Shown here: piece after piece, positions 25,524 to 33,495 of the stretch
How positions within the stretch are numbered: the stretch's first letter is position 1
Layout: the number at the start of each line of letters is the position of its first letter
Assembly: GCF_000938255.1 (NCBI RefSeq)
Contig: NZ_JYMR01000052.1
Location: forward strand, 186,001-250,000
Reading direction: 5' to 3'
Length of the DNA: 64,000 nt
Origin: Bradyrhizobium sp. LTSP849
Lineage (GTDB): Bacteria > Pseudomonadota > Alphaproteobacteria > Rhizobiales > Xanthobacteraceae
Notes under the pieces: generated by a model
Told to the model about the DNA's origin: nothing
Database searches by the model: none
What the model saw: only the letters and a program-made list of their open reading frames with translations
Translations under genes and position numbers: made by a program

Positions 25524-26264
25524 ATGATCGTTCGCCAAGCTGCAAACGTCCTGGAGATCATGGAATTCTTCGCGCAAACGAGGAAGCCGGCGACGCTTGC
25601 GGAAATCGCCGATCATTTCGGCTGGCCGCGCTCGTCGACCTTCAACCTGCTCGCGACGCTGTCGGAGAAGGGCTATCTCTATGAGCCGCGACCGCGCGCC
25701 GGATTCTATCCGACTCCGCGATTGCTGGCGATGGCGCAGATGATCTCGGAGGTCGAGCCGCTGCCGCCCTGGACGCACACGCTGGTCGCTGATCTCTCGG
25801 CGGAAACGGGCGAGACCGCCTCGATCGTGGCGCCGGCCGGCGTGATGGCTGTCTTTATCGACGTCGTCGAATCCCAGGCCGCGATCCGCTATTTCGCGAC
25901 CATCGGCCACCGCGTGCCGATCCACGCCACCGCCAGCGGCCGCGCGCTGCTGCTGCAATATTCGCAAGAAGAGCGCGACTCCGTCTACCGCAAGATCGAG
26001 TTCAAGCAATACGGCCCGTCGACGCCGATCAGCATCGATGCGGTGGAAGCGGAGCTGCGTAATTCGATCGACCGCGGCTTCTGCCAGAGCTTTGGCGATT
26101 ACAGCCGCGATCTCGCCGGCGCGGCGATCCCATTGCCGATCGGCGGCCGCAGGCTCTCGGTTGTCGTGGCCGGTCCGGAATTTCGCATCGGTCCGAGAGT
26201 TCAGGAGGTCGCTGCGCTGATCGCGCGAACAGTCGATCGGCTGCGGCCAAAGGCAGCGGCGTAA
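25524..26264 (+). CDS. IclR-family transcriptional regulator
   Basis: This 246-residue protein has a winged helix-turn-helix at residues 1-65 (ANVLEIMEFFAQTRKPATLAEIADHFGWPRSSTFNLLATLSEKGYL in parts). An IclR effector domain follows, with VPIHATASGRALLL near residue 130 and a C-terminal RDLAGAAIPLPIGGRRLSVVVAGP block. IclR proteins sense small metabolites and usually control adjacent operons. As the last gene of the CoA-transferase operon it probably regulates that operon and the divergent TRAP arm through the repeats at 22808-22926. Confidence 0.92.
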   Translation: MIVRQAANVLEIMEFFAQTRKPATLAEIADHFGWPRSSTFNLLATLSEKGYLYEPRPRAGFYPTPRLLAMAQMISEVEPLPPWTHTLVADLSAETGETASIVAPAGVMAVFIDVVESQAAIRYFATIGHRVPIHATASGRALLLQYSQEERDSVYRKIEFKQYGPSTPISIDAVEAELRNSIDRGFCQSFGDYSRDLAGAAIPLPIGGRRLSVVVAGPEFRIGPRVQEVAALIARTVDRLRPKAAA

Positions 26265-26275
26265 GGCGCGAAACG

Positions 26276-27058
26276 CTACGGCTCGACCTTGTCGGCGGTA
26301 AATCCACCGCCATCGAGCGCGCGGCGCACCGTGCCATCCGCCTTGGCCTCATCGAGGAAATGCGCGGCCCAGGCCTTCGCCACGCCCTTGCCCTTGGGAA
26401 CGACGACGACCACGCCGGTCGACTGGATGACTTCGTCCAGCACCTTCGTTCCCGGCAGCTTTCGCGAAAGATCCTCCAACGCACCCATGCCCATCGCGAG
26501 CGCATCGAGCTCGCCCTTGCCGATCAGTTCGGCCGCCTCTTCCGGCTTCACGAACTTTGTCAGCTTGGCCTGCTTCAGCGACTTCTCGACCGTACGTGAC
26601 GTTGACGTTCCTTCGATGCAGCCGACCCGTCGTCCAGCGCGATCGACATCGGCAACGGAGCGGATGTCCGAGCCCGCGCGCACGAGATAGCCGCTCATAT
26701 ACGCGACATAAGCCGGCCCCTGGTCCACGAACGGCTCGCGTTTGACATCCGCCGGCATGAAGGAGAGGTCCCAGACGTCCTTGCCGCTCGCTGCGGCAAT
26801 CTCGTCGGAGCTCCGGTATTCGACGAGTTGCAGCGGAACGTGCAGCTTGTCCGCGGCGGCCTTGGCGAGCTCGACGGTGACACCGCGTGGCTTGCCCGTC
26901 GCCGGATCGCGCGTGCTCCAGAACGCCGACGCCGCGGGCCCAACGGCTATCGCCACGCGCAGCGATCCCGTGGGTGCAATGTCGCTCGCGCCTTCGGCCT
27001 TTGCGCCGGCGACGGCAAAGGCGAGGCTCAACGTGGCTATCACAACATGCCGCAACAT
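26276..27058 (-). CDS. Periplasmic amino-acid-type solute-binding protein (SBP family 3)
   Basis: This 260-residue protein has a Sec signal (LRHVVIATLSLAFAVAGAKAEG) and a family 3 binding-protein fold: GSLRVAIAVGP, GKPRGVTVELAKAAADKLHV and DVWDLSFMPADVKREPFVDQGPAYVAY. Such proteins bind amino acids or small polar organic acids. No ABC permease or ATPase adjoins it, so it either uses distant partners or has a sensing role. It is the last gene of the nine-gene operon, 16 bases after the FAH-family gene. The ATG at 27058 is chosen; a GTG at 27064 is possible. Confidence 0.85.
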   Translation of the reverse strand: MLRHVVIATLSLAFAVAGAKAEGASDIAPTGSLRVAIAVGPAASAFWSTRDPATGKPRGVTVELAKAAADKLHVPLQLVEYRSSDEIAAASGKDVWDLSFMPADVKREPFVDQGPAYVAYMSGYLVRAGSDIRSVADVDRAGRRVGCIEGTSTSRTVEKSLKQAKLTKFVKPEEAAELIGKGELDALAMGMGALEDLSRKLPGTKVLDEVIQSTGVVVVVPKGKGVAKAWAAHFLDEAKADGTVRRALDGGGFTADKVEP

Positions 27059-27074
27059 CTGCACCTAGAACTGC

Positions 27075-27866
27075 TTAGACGATCTTGATCGACATGTCCG
27101 GCAAGCCCTCGAGCTTGCACAAGAGCACGTCACCCTTCACCACAGGCCCGACATTCTCCGGCGTGCCGGAATAGATGATGTCGCCGGCCTTCAGCTCGAA
27201 CGCTTCCGACAGCTTTGCGATCTGCTCGGCGACGCTCCAGATCATCTTGCTGAGATCCGAGCTCTGCTTGACGGTCCCATTGATCGCCAGTGAAATCGCG
27301 CCCTTGTCGAAATGGCCGGTCTTGCTCGCGGGGTGGATCGGGCCGATCACCGCGGCATGGTCAAAGCTCTTGCCGATCTCCCACGGCTTCTTCTCCGCGG
27401 CCATGCCGTTCTGAAGGTCGCGCCGCGTCATGTCGAGACCGAGCGCATAGCCATAGACGTGGTCAAGCGCCTTCTCCGCCGGAATGTTGCTGCCGCCGGA
27501 TTTCAGCGCGGCGACCAGCTCGACCTCGTGATGATAATTCTTGGTCAGCGATGGATAGGGATGATCGGCGACCTCGCCGACCGCGACGTTCTGGATCGCG
27601 TCGGTCGGCTTCTGGAAGAAGAACGGCGGCTCGCGGTTCGGGTCGGAGCCGCGCTCGATCGCGTGCGCCGCATAGTTGCGTCCGATGCAGTAGATGCGGC
27701 GCACCTGGAACACGCTGGTCTCGCCGACGATCGGGATCGAGATCATCGGCACCGCGAACATCGGCTTCGGGCCCGCCTGAGCCGCGGCTGGAGCGCTATC
27801 TGCGATACCCGCAGCGGTCATCGCGGCGGCGGCGGTGAGCACGTTACGTCGAGTTGTTTTTGTCAT
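27075..27866 (-). CDS. Fumarylacetoacetate-hydrolase-family protein with Tat-like signal
   Basis: This 263-residue protein shows the FAH-family fold that cleaves C-C bonds in 2,4-diketo acids or decarboxylates oxalocrotonate-type compounds. Marks are RIYCIGRNYAAHAIE, FFFQKPTDAI, the metal Glu pair in HHEVELVAAL, GLDMTRRDLQ and IYSGTPENVGPV. Unusually, the first 30 residues are a twin-arginine-type signal: TTRRNVLTAAAAMTAAG followed by an Ala-rich stretch ending AAAQA. FAH-family enzymes are normally cytoplasmic. If the signal is real the enzyme works folded, with metal, in the periplasm. It lies 85 bases after the alpha/beta hydrolase gene. Confidence 0.88.
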   Translation of the reverse strand: MTKTTRRNVLTAAAAMTAAGIADSAPAAAQAGPKPMFAVPMISIPIVGETSVFQVRRIYCIGRNYAAHAIERGSDPNREPPFFFQKPTDAIQNVAVGEVADHPYPSLTKNYHHEVELVAALKSGGSNIPAEKALDHVYGYALGLDMTRRDLQNGMAAEKKPWEIGKSFDHAAVIGPIHPASKTGHFDKGAISLAINGTVKQSSDLSKMIWSVAEQIAKLSEAFELKAGDIIYSGTPENVGPVVKGDVLLCKLEGLPDMSIKIV

Positions 27867-27951
27867 GTTCTTGTTCCCTGGCTTGGGCAGGCGTTTCCTA
27901 GGCTATTCTTAGAGCCAGACGCCGCGCAGGCCAATGGCCGTCTGCTACGTC

Positions 27952-28770
27952 TTAAGTCGCGACACGATCGAAGAACTCCCGCACCTTCCGCGCACAGACG
28001 TCGGGGTCGGTTGCAGCAACGTGGTAGGAATCGCCGGGCAGCACTTCGAGCTTCGAGCCCGGAATCGTCTCCTGCCACGCCTTCACCGAGTCGACACTGC
28101 CAAGTCCGGAGCCCGTCGTGGTGATGACCAGCGTCGGGCGTTTGATAGCAGGCAATTCGCCGGTCACGTCGACCGTCGGCACCATCTGGAGGAACGCCTC
28201 GAGCGTCGAGGCCTTGGTCTTCGACATCAGCTTGATCCACCAATCGAGCGCTGCCGGCGGCAGCGACGAGCCGAGGCGGCCGGCGGTGGTCTCCCGCACC
28301 CAGGCTTCGACACCCTGCTCGCGGATCTGCTTGCGCCAGGTTGGCGCCCGCTCATTAAAAGAGGTCAGAGAGGCCGGCGCACCGACCGCTGCGGTCGCGA
28401 TCACGCGATCCGGGTGCTTCGCCGTAAGATGCATCGCCAGTGTACCACCGATCTTGCCGCCGACCAGGAACACGCGATCGAGCTTCAGCGCGTCCAGCAT
28501 CCGGATGATATCATCGCCGAGCCCCGCGAAACGATAGACATAGTCGCCCTGCATCGGCGTCGAATCGCCGTAGCCACGCAGATCGGGACGCACCACGAGA
28601 TGATGCGTGGCGAAATACGGCACCCAGCGCCGGAACGCCTCGCCGCTTTCCGCAAGCCCGTGCAGCATCACGACCGGCGGCCTGATGTCCCATGGCAGCA
28701 GATAATCGTCGATGCGAACCGCGAGCTCGCAATCGTCGCTGACACCGATTTTCCGCAGTTCGCTCACCAT
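27952..28770 (-). CDS. Alpha/beta-fold hydrolase
   Basis: This 272-residue protein has the alpha/beta hydrolase layout: oxyanion region VMLHGLAESGEAFRRWVP near residue 37, DLRGYGDSTP, and a late His in GDSYHVAATDP. The nucleophile-elbow position reads VFLVGGKIGGTLA, so the usual G-x-S-x-G Ser is replaced by Lys. That substitution makes ordinary ester hydrolysis doubtful and may mean a non-hydrolytic C-C lyase, thioesterase-like binding or loss of activity. Its ATG at 28770 shares one base with the preceding SDR stop, so the two are translationally coupled. No signal peptide is visible. Confidence 0.82.
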   Translation of the reverse strand: MVSELRKIGVSDDCELAVRIDDYLLPWDIRPPVVMLHGLAESGEAFRRWVPYFATHHLVVRPDLRGYGDSTPMQGDYVYRFAGLGDDIIRMLDALKLDRVFLVGGKIGGTLAMHLTAKHPDRVIATAAVGAPASLTSFNERAPTWRKQIREQGVEAWVRETTAGRLGSSLPPAALDWWIKLMSKTKASTLEAFLQMVPTVDVTGELPAIKRPTLVITTTGSGLGSVDSVKAWQETIPGSKLEVLPGDSYHVAATDPDVCARKVREFFDRVAT

Positions 28771-29558
28771 CAGATACACCTCGTTCCACCGCCATCGACA
28801 TTGATGCAGGTGCCAGTAATGAAAGATGCGCGATCGGAGCAGAGGAAAGCAACAAGGCCGGACACCTCGTGCGGCTGCCCGACACGGCCGAGCGGCACCG
28901 AGGCGATTGCCGCGGCATTCGCAGCGCCGCGATCCTGCCCCGCGATCGCCGCGCCCTGCGAGACCAGGCTGTCCCAGCGATCGGTCTGCACCGGGCCCGG
29001 ATTGACGCCGGTGACCAGCACGTTATCCGGCGCGCATTCCTCGGCAAGCGCCAGCGTAAAATTCAGCAGCGCCGCGTTGACTGCTCCGCCCGCGAGATAG
29101 GCCGCGCGCGGCTGATGGCCGCTGCGGCCGATGATGTTGATGACGCGGCCCCAGCGACGGTCGCGCATCGCCGGCAACACGTCGCGCGCGCAACGCATGT
29201 AGCCGAGCAGTTTCAGCTCGATCGACTTGGCCCAAATCGCGTCCGGGGTCTCCGCGATCCGGCCCATCGGTGAGGCCCCGGCATTGTTGACGAGGATATC
29301 GATACGGCCGAAGGCATCGCGCGCGGTCTCCATTGCACGGGCGATATCGTCGGGCTTGGTCATGTCGCCGGCACAGGCGATCACGCGCCGGCCGGTCTCG
29401 CGCGACATCTCCAGCGCCGCCGCCGATAGTCGCTCGGCGTTGCGCGCGACGATCACGACATGCGCCTGCTCACGCGCGAGCTCGGCGGCAATCGCCCGGC
29501 CGATGCCGGTGCTGCCGCCGGTGACTACGGCAACCTTGCCGCCCAAGTTCAAATCCAT
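28770..29558 (-). CDS. Short-chain dehydrogenase/reductase
   Basis: This 262-residue protein is a classical SDR. It has the cofactor motif VVTGGSTGIGRA (residues 10-21), VNNAGASP, and a C-terminal CSDRASFITGTCINVDGG. The active-site region departs from the usual: the catalytic Ser lies in IIGRSGHQPRAAYLAGGAV, where the Tyr-x-x-x-Lys motif reads YLAGG, with no Lys at the expected place. Reduced or altered activity is therefore possible. The residue after the second beta strand is Arg (ARNAERL), which favours NADP(H). It lies 16 bases after the Bug protein gene. Confidence 0.85.
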   Translation of the reverse strand: MDLNLGGKVAVVTGGSTGIGRAIAAELAREQAHVVIVARNAERLSAAALEMSRETGRRVIACAGDMTKPDDIARAMETARDAFGRIDILVNNAGASPMGRIAETPDAIWAKSIELKLLGYMRCARDVLPAMRDRRWGRVINIIGRSGHQPRAAYLAGGAVNAALLNFTLALAEECAPDNVLVTGVNPGPVQTDRWDSLVSQGAAIAGQDRGAANAAAIASVPLGRVGQPHEVSGLVAFLCSDRASFITGTCINVDGGGTRCI

Positions 29559-29574
29559 GACGCTGCCATCCCGC

Positions 29575-30552
29575 CTAATCTACCGTAGCGCCCGAGGCCT
29601 GAATGATCTTGCCCCATTTCGTGGTCTCGTCCGTCATGAATTGCCCGAATGCAGGACCGAAGACAGTCCCAGGCTCGGCGCCGAGCTCGGCAAGCCGCTT
29701 CTTGACGTCCGGCATCTTCAAGATGATTTCGAGCTCGCTGCTCAGCTTGGCAAGCACCAGCGCGGGCGACTTTGCTGGAGCCACAAGTCCGAACCAGGAC
29801 GACGCCTCGAAGCCGGGCACGGTTTCGGCAACCGTCGGCACGCCGGGCAGCGCGTCCGCGCGCTTTGCGCCGGCGACCGCGATTGCATTGATGGCCTTGC
29901 CCTGGACCTGCGGCAGCACCGCCGGCATGTTGTCGAACATGAACGGGATTTGCCCGGCGAGCAGGTCATTCATCGCCGGCGCCGCACCCCGATAGGGCAC
30001 GTGCACGATATCAATTCCCGCCATAGTCTTGAGCAACTCCCCCGCGAGATGATTGGTCGACCCGATGCCGGACGAGCCAAAATTCAGCGTACCCGGCTTG
30101 GCCTTGGCGCGCGCGATCAGCTCGCCGACGTTCTTCGCGGCCACTGACGGATTGACCACCAGCACGATCGGAACGGAAGCGACCAAGGCCACCGGTGCAA
30201 AGGCCTTGGCCGGATCAAACGGCAGCTTCTTGTAGAGCGAGGCGTTGATTGTCAGCGGTGGCGGCGCAGTCAACAACAGCGTGTAGCCATCCGCCTCCGC
30301 GCTCGCAACCGCCTCGGCGCCGATATTGCCGCCGGCGCCGCCACGATTTTCAACGATGAAGGTCTGCCCCGATCGCTCGGCGAGCTTCTGCGCGACGATG
30401 CGGGCGATGATGTCGTTGGATCCGCCGGCCGGGAACGGCACGATGATCTTGACCGGACGGACGGGGTAATCCTGAGCTACCGCGGCGCCGCAGAACAGAA
30501 TGGCCGCGCAGGCGGCAAGAAAGCAGCGACGGAGAACCCCGCGCATGGGCAT
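29575..30552 (-). CDS. Bug/TctC-family tricarboxylate-type binding protein
   Basis: This 325-residue periplasmic protein has a Sec signal (VLRRCFLAACAAILFCGAAVAQ) and the Bug signature: YPVRPVKIIVPFPAGGSNDIIAR, ENRGGAGGNIGAEAVA and a DGYTLLL element. Bug proteins bind carboxylates, aromatic acids or related compounds for TctAB importers or for sensing. No tctA or tctB gene is present in the window, a common situation for orphan Bug proteins in this group of bacteria. It sits in the middle of the catabolic operon, between the MmgE/PrpD and SDR genes. Confidence 0.92.
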   Translation of the reverse strand: MPMRGVLRRCFLAACAAILFCGAAVAQDYPVRPVKIIVPFPAGGSNDIIARIVAQKLAERSGQTFIVENRGGAGGNIGAEAVASAEADGYTLLLTAPPPLTINASLYKKLPFDPAKAFAPVALVASVPIVLVVNPSVAAKNVGELIARAKAKPGTLNFGSSGIGSTNHLAGELLKTMAGIDIVHVPYRGAAPAMNDLLAGQIPFMFDNMPAVLPQVQGKAINAIAVAGAKRADALPGVPTVAETVPGFEASSWFGLVAPAKSPALVLAKLSSELEIILKMPDVKKRLAELGAEPGTVFGPAFGQFMTDETTKWGKIIQASGATVD

Positions 30553-30586
30553 TGCCTCGATGTTTGTCTTGTTGTTTGTTGTCGCA

Positions 30587-32023
30587 TCACGCGATCAGCA
30601 ATGGCCTCAACTTTGCGACGTCGTCAAGCCGTTCGAGATCGCTGATCTGCGCGATCAGCTTCTCGGCCTTGTCGGCGCCAAGCACCGGCGCGATCAGGTC
30701 CCGCGTCTTGGCCGCCACGGCTTCCGTGCTCAGCGGGTTTTCCTTGGTGCCCGGCGGATATTTGGTGAAGTGCTCCACCTTCTTGCCATCGCTCAATGTC
30801 ACCTCGACGACAGCACCGCGCGGCGCCGCCGGATCCATCAGCGCCTTGTCGCCCGCCAGCGTCACCTTGTCGCGCTGAGCGAGAATTTTGGGATCATGCA
30901 TCAGCGCGACGTCGTGGCTGTCGTTGAACGAGACGGCGCCCTTGACTAGCGCGACCGCCACGAGATGCTGGCAATTGACGTCGGGCATCGCACTTTCGCC
31001 CACGATCCCCATCGCGTCGGTCGGGAGCTTGACCAGGATGCCGCGCACATTGTCCGGGGTCAGGCCGTGCTGCTTGCGCAGCGTCAGCATCGCATCCAGC
31101 GGCGATTGGATGGGATAGCCGACCGAGAAGGTCTTGATCGCTGTTTCCGTAACATAGAAGCGTTTGCCGAGATCCTTCACCATCTCCTCCGGCTTCGGAT
31201 CGGTCGAGAGCGCAATGAAGAGATTGTGGGTGCCATCGAGCACGTCGTCGACGCCGGTCAGGCCGTTGCTCACCATGTCGACGGCCATGACGCCGTTGCG
31301 CGCACCCATGCCGGCGAAGTCGAACGCCTTCTCGATGTGGTCATGATCCTTGACCCAGCTCCACAAGCCCGCAACCTGCTGCGACGAATAGGAGATCGCG
31401 TAGCGCATCCCTTTCTCATCGAGCTGCGCCAGCGAGGCGGCAGCCCCCAGCGCACCGAAGGTCGACGACGTCCCTTCGGCGCTCCGATGCGAACCGCGCA
31501 CAAGATCCGGACCCAGCGCCATCAGCAGACGGCAGGTCAAATCGTAGCCGAGCGCGACGGCGCGAATGACATCCTGCCCGCTGCGATGTTCCCGCTCACC
31601 GAAGGCGAGCGCGGCGGGCACCACCGAGCATCCCGGATGCGCCTTGGTGACCGGCTCGAAATCATCCGTTTCGTCGGCATGAGCGCACATCGCATTGGCC
31701 AGCGCCGCGTTCACCGCGGTGGTCCGGAAGTCGGAGCCGACGACGGAGGCCTGCGCGTCGCCGCCAAGCGCGCGCACGTATTTCAGCGCCATCTCGCCCG
31801 GCTTCATCCGCGAGCCCGACACCATCGCGCCGAGCGTGTCGAGAATCCGGTGTTTGCATTCGCGCAGCACCTGTTCGGGCAGCTCCTGATCGCGTGCGGC
31901 GACCATGTAGCGGGCGAGACGCTCAGTCACGCCGGGCCCTGCCGCCAAGGTCGTACGGCCGCCGGTTGCAGCCAGAGCGGCAATCGAGCCGGCGGATTGA
32001 AGGAGACGGCGGCGTGACGGCAT
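30587..32023 (-). CDS. MmgE/PrpD-family protein with Tat-like signal (copy 1)
   Basis: This 478-residue protein belongs to the MmgE/PrpD family (2-methylcitrate dehydratase, iminodisuccinate epimerase, cis-aconitate decarboxylase). Marks include CKHRILDTLGAMVSG, AMCAHADETDDFEP with its conserved His-Ala-Asp-Asp-like core, AHPGCSVVPAALA and a SVGYPIQSP element. The ATG at 32023 opens onto SRRRLLQSAGSIAALAATGG, a twin-arginine-type signal followed by TLA. Family members normally work in the cytoplasm, so export is unexpected. It is 17 bases after a second family member, and the two differ in sequence enough to be separate enzymes rather than a recent duplication. Confidence 0.9.
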   Translation of the reverse strand: MPSRRRLLQSAGSIAALAATGGRTTLAAGPGVTERLARYMVAARDQELPEQVLRECKHRILDTLGAMVSGSRMKPGEMALKYVRALGGDAQASVVGSDFRTTAVNAALANAMCAHADETDDFEPVTKAHPGCSVVPAALAFGEREHRSGQDVIRAVALGYDLTCRLLMALGPDLVRGSHRSAEGTSSTFGALGAAASLAQLDEKGMRYAISYSSQQVAGLWSWVKDHDHIEKAFDFAGMGARNGVMAVDMVSNGLTGVDDVLDGTHNLFIALSTDPKPEEMVKDLGKRFYVTETAIKTFSVGYPIQSPLDAMLTLRKQHGLTPDNVRGILVKLPTDAMGIVGESAMPDVNCQHLVAVALVKGAVSFNDSHDVALMHDPKILAQRDKVTLAGDKALMDPAAPRGAVVEVTLSDGKKVEHFTKYPPGTKENPLSTEAVAAKTRDLIAPVLGADKAEKLIAQISDLERLDDVAKLRPLLIA

Positions 32024-32040
32024 TCCAAGTGACTCCAGAA

Positions 32041-33495
32041 TCAGGATGAGACCGACATCTTGGCGATTTCGGCTGCGCTGGCCAGACCTTCGACGTTCCA
32101 GCATGCATCCATGACACGCCTGATCATCGCTGTGGGAATGATGCCTTCTGCAAGGTCGGAGAACTTGGTTTCGAGCTGCTTGTCCGTCATCGGCACCTCG
32201 ACGCTGCCGATGGCGTGCTCGATGTAGCGGTTAAGCTTGCGGCCGTCCTTGAGCACGATGGTGAGATCGACCTGCTCCGGCTTGATGCCGGGCGTGATAA
32301 CCGGGACGACCTTGCAGCGCAGCGCGACGATGGTCGGATCGGTTACGGCGCGGTCGCTGAACTGTTTTTCGCCGCCGGCGCCCTCGACGATTGCGACCGC
32401 AACCGCATGATAGATGCTGAACTTGCCTTCGAGACCCTGGCGCGGCGTCTTCTTGCCGGTAAGCTCCAGCACCAGCGGATGAACCTTGAGGTCGACACGC
32501 TCGATCTGGTCCGCGGTCACCTTGTTCTCGTTGCGGAGCTGGATCGCGGCATCGATCGCCGGATGCATGACGATGCCGCAGGCGAATGGCTTGTAGGTGT
32601 TGAGCGCGGCCTCGTAACGCTTGCCGAGATCGCCCAGGATCTCGTTGTAGTCCTGCTTGGTGCTGATCGTGTTGGCCCAACCGCGCTTGGCCTCGATCAT
32701 CGCGTCGGACGAGGTGAAATTCTTCGAGGCCAGAATGGCCGCGAAGATGCCGCTTGAGGCGGCGCGACCCGGATTAAAGCTCTTGTTCATCGAGCCGAAG
32801 GATTCGCGCAGGCCCACAGGCTGGGACGCGGCCAGGCCGAGCGCCCAGGTCATCTGCTGCTCGTTCAGCTTCAACAGCTTGCCTACGGCGGCAGCGGAGC
32901 CGAACACGCCGGCCGTGCCTGTGATGTGCCAGCCGACATCGTAATGGTTCGGATAGACCGCGTTTCCGATCCTGCACTCGGTCTCGACGCCGAGCACCAG
33001 TGCGTTCAGGAATTCCTTGCCAGAGACCGGCTGCATTTCCGACAGCGCAATGATCGCCGAGGCGACAGGGCCTGCGGGATGAATGATCGTCTTCAGATGG
33101 GTGTCGTCATAGTCGAAGATGTGGCTCGACACGCCGTTGATGAAAGCGGCGTTCATGATGTCGAACCGCTCCCGCCGTCCGAACAGCGACGCTTGCTGCG
33201 GACCGGAGAACGGGCCGAGCGCGGACACCGCGATATCGACGGTCTCGTGATGCGAGCCGCCGATGGCGACGCCGACCCAGTTGAGAAGCGTGCGGACGCC
33301 TTCTTTCCGGACATTGGCCGGCAGATCGTCATAGCTCGCAGTCACCAGATAATGGGCGAGCGCGCGCGTGACGTCCTTGGGTGGCGCGGCCGCGGGGGCC
33401 GCGGCCGGGGTCTCCGCGAAGGCAGCACCGGTGCCGACGGTGGCAAGCGGAAGCGCGGCCGCCGCCTGGAGCAGGGTCCTGCGATCAGTTTGCAT
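32041..33495 (-). CDS. MmgE/PrpD-family protein with Tat-like signal (copy 2)
   Basis: This 484-residue MmgE/PrpD-family protein starts at 33495 with DRRTLLQAAAALPLATVGTG, a twin-arginine-type signal ending in AFA, followed by an Ala/Pro linker of about 15 residues and then the domain (VRKEGVRTLLNWVGVAIGGS). The core motif here reads NGVSSHIFDYDDTHLKTIIHPAGPV, matching the His-x-x-Asp-Tyr-Asp-Asp pattern of the family. The start overlaps the pdxA-like stop by 11 bases. The linker after the signal is typical of an exported protein. Substrate is unknown. Confidence 0.9.
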   Translation of the reverse strand: MQTDRRTLLQAAAALPLATVGTGAAFAETPAAAPAAAPPKDVTRALAHYLVTASYDDLPANVRKEGVRTLLNWVGVAIGGSHHETVDIAVSALGPFSGPQQASLFGRRERFDIMNAAFINGVSSHIFDYDDTHLKTIIHPAGPVASAIIALSEMQPVSGKEFLNALVLGVETECRIGNAVYPNHYDVGWHITGTAGVFGSAAAVGKLLKLNEQQMTWALGLAASQPVGLRESFGSMNKSFNPGRAASSGIFAAILASKNFTSSDAMIEAKRGWANTISTKQDYNEILGDLGKRYEAALNTYKPFACGIVMHPAIDAAIQLRNENKVTADQIERVDLKVHPLVLELTGKKTPRQGLEGKFSIYHAVAVAIVEGAGGEKQFSDRAVTDPTIVALRCKVVPVITPGIKPEQVDLTIVLKDGRKLNRYIEHAIGSVEVPMTDKQLETKFSDLAEGIIPTAMIRRVMDACWNVEGLASAAEIAKMSVSS

